Source: Siphonodentalium dalli (taxonomy: Eukaryota; Mollusca; Scaphopoda; Gadilida; Siphonodentaliidae). Taken from it: a DNA stretch of 64,000 nt. Each line of letters opens with the position of its first letter. Position 1 is the stretch's first letter. Under the pieces are notes generated by a model, which ran no database searches, was not told the DNA's origin, and was given only the letters and a program-made list of their open reading frames with translations. Both the position numbers and the translations under genes were made by a program. This document shows, piece by piece, positions 59,251 to 64,000 of the stretch. The stretch is from positions 49,448,911-49,512,910 of the forward strand of contig CP136066.1 in the NCBI GenBank assembly GCA_032622095.1, in the 5' to 3' direction.

Positions 59251-60074
59251 TAAATGACTTGCGATTGCTGAAGCTTATGATTGTTGTTTTCGCTGAATAC
59301 ATAATTCGCGCTGCATCGCGTTTATTTGATCATATGATAAAAGGTATCTCAAACTCGTTCTATTTTATACGTAATTTAGCAACCTCGTCCACTAAATTCT
59401 ATTTGAGCCACGGTAAACCTCGGCTCAAAGTTGACCAAAGGAGCAATTATGAGAAATAATTAGTACTATTTTTGTAAATATTGATAGCAGCCACTATGCA
59501 ACAATAAATATCAATAATTAATCAATAATTAATCAATAACGATCATTTTATGTAATAATAAACTCTTCAAACGGTGTTTGTGTTAACAAATGCGTTTTGT
59601 TTTGTGTTACGTCATTCGTCGTATTTGACCCGGAACTCTGCTGAAGGTTAGGCTATTCAGCCTATTGCGTCGAATTACGAAATCGCGTTTTGAATGTCTC
59701 TCTTTTCCCGCACGATAAAAGAGGTCTTCGCACGAACCAAAAATGATAAAACTTCCCAATTATAAGTGAAAATACCCAAATGAAGGAGTCTTTGACTATC
59801 GGAAAATGAAAATCAAAATATGCCGCTGAAAAAAATGTAATCGATATTAAAGTCTCATCCTTTCGGCAACATGGAATTGGTTTTAATTACTTAAATGATT
59901 AATATAGTAATTTGCCTTTTATCTGTGATGAAATGAGAAATGGTAATTGTCTTTTTTTGCTAACATTAAATTAAATTAAATAAATTAAGTAAAATACAGT
60001 GAAATTATTTTTTAAATTATTGTTTATTACATTTTTGCGCACGTTGGCATCTCTCTGAGTACATTCTAGTTCTG
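59251..60074 (+). repeat. Dispersed element, copy B
   Basis: 59251-59425 matches 55289-55411; 59433-59785 matches segment II of copy A (28312-28690); 59800-60074 is the reverse of segment I (28031-28300). It contains a duplicated TCAATAATTAA word absent from copy A, and ends ...CATTCTAGTT at 60074. Non-coding, within the lectin gene's intron. Confidence 0.75.
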
Positions 60075-60729
60075 ATATGCAGTTGGTGTGTTGTGTCCTC
60101 ACGTTGGTGCCGAAGTTTAATTCGATATGTAGCCCAGAACGAACACCACTCCAAAATGGTGAAAAAGGGTTCACACGGAAGTTCTTGATTAATCTGAGAA
60201 TACTTATATTCCCGTTCATGTAGTCGATTACACTACAGTCATTGGATGTTAATTTTTCATTATTCTTATTTTCACCAAATCGTCCGTTAATTATACAAAA
60301 ATCAGTGATAAATTTAAAAGTTTATATCCGTAACTATTGACCCTGCCACTATCTTCGGAATATCGTTTAGGTACTTCATAAGCCCAAATGTCTCTTTCAT
60401 TCTGGGTTATAAAATCAGATGGGTACCCCATAATTTCCAATGTATTAATAATGTCATGGGTCGGGTACCTTTCTGTCTCGTCAATATTACTTGTCCTGGA
60501 ATTTAAATCTCCTACCAGAAGTATAGGCTCATCGTGCCGTCTTATCTCTATAATCTCCCCCTCCAAATCGGTTGACCAATCATCATTCGCATATCTAGTG
60601 CCCGCAGGTGGTACATAAACTGCCCCGAGGAGGAAACTACCACCAGGCATGTTTTTTGCCGCGAACCGCACCCACACTACGTTTAGGGACGATGATGATA
60701 TCTGCTCACTAGAGTGACTAAAATTTCTT

Positions 60730-61232
60730 TTAAAGGCACGTGAGGCCTTAGTTGTCGAAAATATTCATATTTGTTCCAATCACCGTAAACAGAACAAACA
60801 TTAAAACGCATATAATTTCGGTCATTTATACCATGACCATCGCGTAAACAGCATGTTATCATAAAGACCTACTATATTTTACCTAAGCAAGAGCCTGATT
60901 GTGTTACAGAAGACAGTTCAATGCTGCTGGCTAATCACACACAAATGGCATAAACGCTCTTTATTAGTTCCATATCAGGAAGTCACCAACAAAGAACGCT
61001 CTTTATGTTTACCATCATAATATAAACAAACACCAGAAAAGTAACTTTTTAAGCTTTTGTTTACATAACAATGGTCAAAAATATTACAATAACATACTGT
61101 TTATGCGATATTTCTTATTTGTGTACGGACAAAGTCTGTCTACATTTTGATGTTCATTCTGTCTGTGTCGGTTTTTGACGGGTGGAAATATTTTCACAGG
61201 ATACCCACCACCAAGGCCAACCGTATCTTTAA
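60730..61232 (+). mobile_element. TTAA MITE family B inserted in the EEP pseudogene
   Basis: TTAA at 60730-60733 and 61229-61232; left terminus AGGCACGTGAGGCCTTAGTT, 503 bp including both TTAA. Interior matches 7179-7638 closely (ACACAAATGGCATAAACGCT, CACCAACAAAGAACGCTCTT) with ~45 bp more near 61080. Deleting the element plus one TTAA leaves the minus-strand EEP frame continuous across the junction (FRFTL then KRNFS), so the insertion site lay in an open frame. Confidence 0.88.
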
Positions 61233-61508
61233 CGTAAACCGAAATTCCTCCACATCTAACCCCACCCCTATGTTTTTCCCTTTCTTAGCGCGTAACTCGA
61301 AATTTTCTATTATTATATCATCCTCCAGAAACGATTTAGTTTGCATAAACATATAATATCGTAAGACTCTAGCCCAATCCGCATACATTGAGCGATAATA
61401 TCCACAGGGAACGTGCGCTATCATTTGCATTCGGATCAGGCATGTGTATGTGTCCATTTGGTCGGATACCGTGTGGAATATCAGCTGAAGGGTTCATTCA
61501 GGAATATC

Positions 61509-61628
61509 TGTGGTATTTATGGAATCAGGCGACGTAATCATGCCTTCGTCCAAGGTCCCGATTACGCCTGTGGTATTTATGGAATCAGGCGACGTAATCA
61601 TGCCTTCGTCCAAGGTCCCGATTACGCC
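61509..61628 (-). repeat. Exact 60-bp tandem duplication
   Basis: 61509-61568 equals 61569-61628 at every position. 60 is a multiple of three, so it adds a second GVIGTLDEGMITSPDSINTT to the minus-strand frame without breaking it. Confidence 0.95.
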
Positions 61629-61992
61629 TCTCCTGGTTACAGAAATCTCATCACAGTGCCGATTATAATTGTCGATCGATGATACATCATGGCTATCGTG
61701 AGTAGAATACATATGTGTGTGGACATCAATATCAATAGGTACATGTACATATATATCGTGTGTATAATCTTCAGTATTATAATCATATGTGGGTCGATCA
61801 AACACATTGTGTCCATGCAATTCAGAAATGAGTATATTCGTTAGGGCATCATCGTTGGGACATGACAATCTGCGGAATGGGATGGGGTATGGGATAGAAC
61901 GACAATCTGCGGGACAGAATTTCAAATTGCGTGGGAAGGCCGATATCTCGAGGAATACAGCACGTAAAGGGCTCCTTTTGGTGTCTAACTAA

Positions 61993-62697
61993 AGGCCGAT
62001 ATTTGTCCTAGCCATACATATTAATCCCACCACTGACCGGACACCAGAAGTTGCATTATTCGGTCGACAACTGACCTATCATAAAATTGTCGAAATCAAT
62101 TCCGTGGAACAGCTGAAGAAATGCATTTTTACAGCGATAACGCTATGCCCACAATCAAACTTGGTATTAAAATGAAGTTTATCATCTATTGCACAATAAA
62201 AATCTATTAATTCGAGCGAAGCTGCGATTTATGGACACATAGAGACCGATTAACCCACCCATGCGAAGGTGCCACGAAACACGAAAAACTGCGTTCGACA
62301 TCAATGTTTACAAATTTAGATTTCTCGATGAATACGCTGGCAAACAACAAGTATTAGGAACCAAATGACGCAGTGGAACACTGCGCACTCGTATTTAGCA
62401 TTTTTTTTTTTTTACAATATGGCTGTTTTAGAATGAATACTGTAATGGCGAACACGCAAACAGGTACCGATGTAAACAGCTAAAAATAGACTCGATGTTT
62501 ACAATAACAGGATCGATTTCAGCTGATATATTCCATATAATGGGGCGTATAGTATATCAAAATGTAGGATTAGACACAGGAATGTAATATTTTTCCAACT
62601 AAGCCGTTCTTATAAGAGATATATCTCAATATCCATAAATTGCTTCTAACAAACAACATAACTAAACACTAAACATTTTTTAAATATTTGATGACAG
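61993..62697. other. Intron sequence, no features
   Basis: Remaining part of the presumed lectin-gene intron. Holds a T-run near 62402 and nothing else recognised. Confidence 0.4.
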
Positions 62698-62875
62698 GTT
62701 GTCCGAGCCCTTATATTACGAAGTCTGCTGCCGGTGGATGCATATATTATTTCAACGAGTGACGACGCAGTTAACAACCACATTGAAGCCAGACAAGCAT
62801 GCACGGACCTGATGTCCGGCCACCTCATGCGGTTCTCAAGCAATGCAGAATTAGAAGCACTCATACCATTGTTAT
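62698..62875 (+). CDS. C-type lectin domain exon (first half), frameshifted
   Basis: Acceptor TTTGATGACAG, donor GTTAT|GTAAGTA. Entering in phase 1 from 58887, the frame begins SCPSPYITKSAAGGCIYYFN, the N-terminal part of a long-form C-type lectin domain, but meets TGA at about 62760. Two bases on, another frame continues the same fold: SDDAVNNHIEARQACTDLMS then GHLMRFSSNAELEALIPLL, with the A..AC and E..L positions expected of helix 1 and helix 2. So one base is extra or two are missing at about 62755-62761. The sugar/Ca-binding half of the domain would be in later exons beyond the window. Either a pseudogene or an assembly indel. Confidence 0.72.
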
Positions 62876-63080
62876 GTAAGTATGGAGTGATGATCCTTTA
62901 GAGATACCAATACCGATATTATACATTATCAGAATCACTCAGACTATTGTTTTGTAAGTACGTACTGGTGACCTTTTAGATGTACCCGGCCAGATGTTAT
63001 ACAGTATTAGAAGTACTCAGATCATTGTCATGTAAGTATGGACTGATGATCCTTTAGTGATACCAGGTCCTATTTTATAC
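62850..63080 (+). repeat. 78-bp triplication spanning the splice donor
   Basis: The exon end and donor (TTRT or TCAT before GTAAGTA) recur with GT at 62876, 62954 and 63032: 78 bp apart twice. Each unit also has CTTTTAG or CCTTTAG ~20 bp after the donor, so the two extra units look like mini-exons with both splice signals. Confidence 0.8.
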
Positions 63081-64000
63081 CAATTAATTAAGAACATCCG
63101 GAAATCATCATCATTCATATCACATAAGCTTCGCGAAAATCCACGAAATCGATCGTAAAAATGTCTTAACACAATCACAAAGGTCATGATTGAGAACGCG
63201 CATTATTATACACAGTTTGTTTTGGCAACCGTGCAATGACGCTCTTTATAAGAGTTGGTCGTTGGACATTTGACTTGTCCGGTACAAATTAAACACGTAC
63301 TTCCTCCTGTGAAAGTCGACACCTGATCATCACTTCATATTGATTACCTCCTAGGTCACTGCTAATTACGATATGGTATACAACATGCACATATGTTTGT
63401 GTCATTGTGTCAAATGGGCCAGTGTGTGTTTAAGGTAGCGCTGATGTGGTCGAGTTTGCCCCTCGATGAAATATCAGTTCAGCACAACTCTAAAGATGTA
63501 ATGCCAGTCATATCAGTAATATTGGTAATGTTTGAGTTCATATGGAGCTAATTCGCCGTGTCGTCGTGGTATTCGAGAAGAACAAATATTTATAGAAACT
63601 AAATTAAACCGGACTGTTACGCATCATCATATTGCAAATCGGCCGACTTAACTCAACCGAAATATTGTTTGATATTTTATATGGATTGACTTAGCCTGTA
63701 ACTTATATTTTCATCTGATTATCAGGAAGTGTCATTTTTGGGTAAACAGTGTGACGAAAACTGTTATAATATTATATGCCCGCTTGCGTTGGTTAACTGC
63801 TCTGGTTTGTTTTCAACGAACAGTTCGAAGACGTATATTTAACTATTTACAAGTATATCAGCTAAACCTAATGCTAGGTGTCTGTGATGGAAATTCCACA
63901 ATATTTCTTCAAAGTAACCCATTTGAAAAAAGCACACGGACGATTATTATGTGCTGATATCAAACATAATGCATCTACTTAAAAAAAAAACATTTAAAAG
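63081..64000. other. Non-genic stretch to window end
   Basis: No second CTLD exon recognised. The frame at 63751-63957 has no domain features. GACGCTCTTTATAAGAG at 63239 repeats the motif found in the MITEs. Confidence 0.4.

Larger units (their letters stand above)
60085..61925 (-). pseudogene. EEP (endonuclease/exonuclease/phosphatase) ORF, retroelement type, broken
   Basis: On the minus strand, reading from 61925: a polar N-terminal region with a 20-residue repeat encoded by a 60-bp tandem duplication, a frame change, then SARSLWILSLNVCGL (the usual EEP opening) at about 61370-61415, and after a further break DDIIIENFELRAKKG. A MITE (60730-61232) follows. The frame resumes with SSSSLNVVWVRF, LLGAVYVPP, the catalytic-loop motif VGDLNSRTS at about 60494 and NSYGYKLLNL. 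One more frameshift leads to INGRFGENK and DCSVIDYM. These are the landmarks of endonucleases of non-LTR elements or of the related free-standing molluscan family. Several breaks, so inactive. Lies antisense in the intron of the lectin-like gene. Confidence 0.75.

Overview
The window is eukaryotic: AT-rich, repeat-dominated DNA with phase-1 introns at canonical GT/AG sites, secreted-protein exons (WSC, PAN/apple-like and C-type-lectin modules), a piggyBac-type transposase, degraded non-LTR retroelement pieces, a tRNA-derived SINE and many TIR or fold-back elements. An animal is certain enough. A mollusc, perhaps a bivalve, is my inference from the WSC/CTLD/PAN exon repertoire, the endonuclease-type ORF and repeat style. 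The species cannot be told. There are no rRNA genes, CRISPR arrays or bacterial-type operons.

Layout. 1-5658: satellite-like array built from a TTAA-flanked MITE, with a clear higher-order period of about 1958 bp (long-short-short-long-short). 7.2-10.8 kb: a piggyBac-like transposase (one frameshift near the N terminus) sits between TTAA-flanked MITEs of the same superfamily. 13.7-20.0 kb: a 235-bp tandem repeat, several palindromic elements, and a 2.6-kb inverted-repeat composite with G-quadruplex-type tracts. 21.8-24.9 kb: more G-rich modules and a 327-bp triplication. 26.5-29.3 kb: two plus-strand exons that together make one WSC domain. 30.0-39.0 kb: a roughly 1.4-kb duplicated sequence, one copy of which is split by a 4-kb minisatellite of 9-bp units; a likely ancestral form of the minisatellite lies inverted just downstream. 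39.6-45.4 kb: two tandem TIR elements plus an inverted fragment. 48.9-50.7 kb: a signal-peptide/PAN-like exon, a charged retroelement-like ORF and a weak EGF-like exon. 52.2-53.8 kb: a SINE and a degraded LINE reverse transcriptase. 55-57.3 kb: repeat fragments and a ~62-bp tandem array.

58.7-62.9 kb: a secreted C-type-lectin-like gene on the plus strand. A signal-peptide exon (58733-58887) and a CTLD exon (62698-62875) have matching splice phases. The intron between them holds an antisense endonuclease/exonuclease/phosphatase (EEP) pseudogene into which a TTAA MITE has inserted. Removing the MITE at its TTAA duplication rejoins the EEP frame. The CTLD exon has an internal frameshift, and its splice donor is tandemly triplicated at a 78-bp period.

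How parts relate: the piggyBac enzyme, or a relative, is the natural candidate to have moved the TTAA MITEs at 1-5.6, 7.2, 10.3, 10.7, 55.1 and 60.7 kb, although its own termini are not recognisable. The secreted-domain exons share the plus strand and mostly phase-1 boundaries, as expected for extracellular modules, but they look like separate genes or pseudogenes. Several genes carry single-base frame breaks, so either pseudogenisation or assembly indels must be considered.
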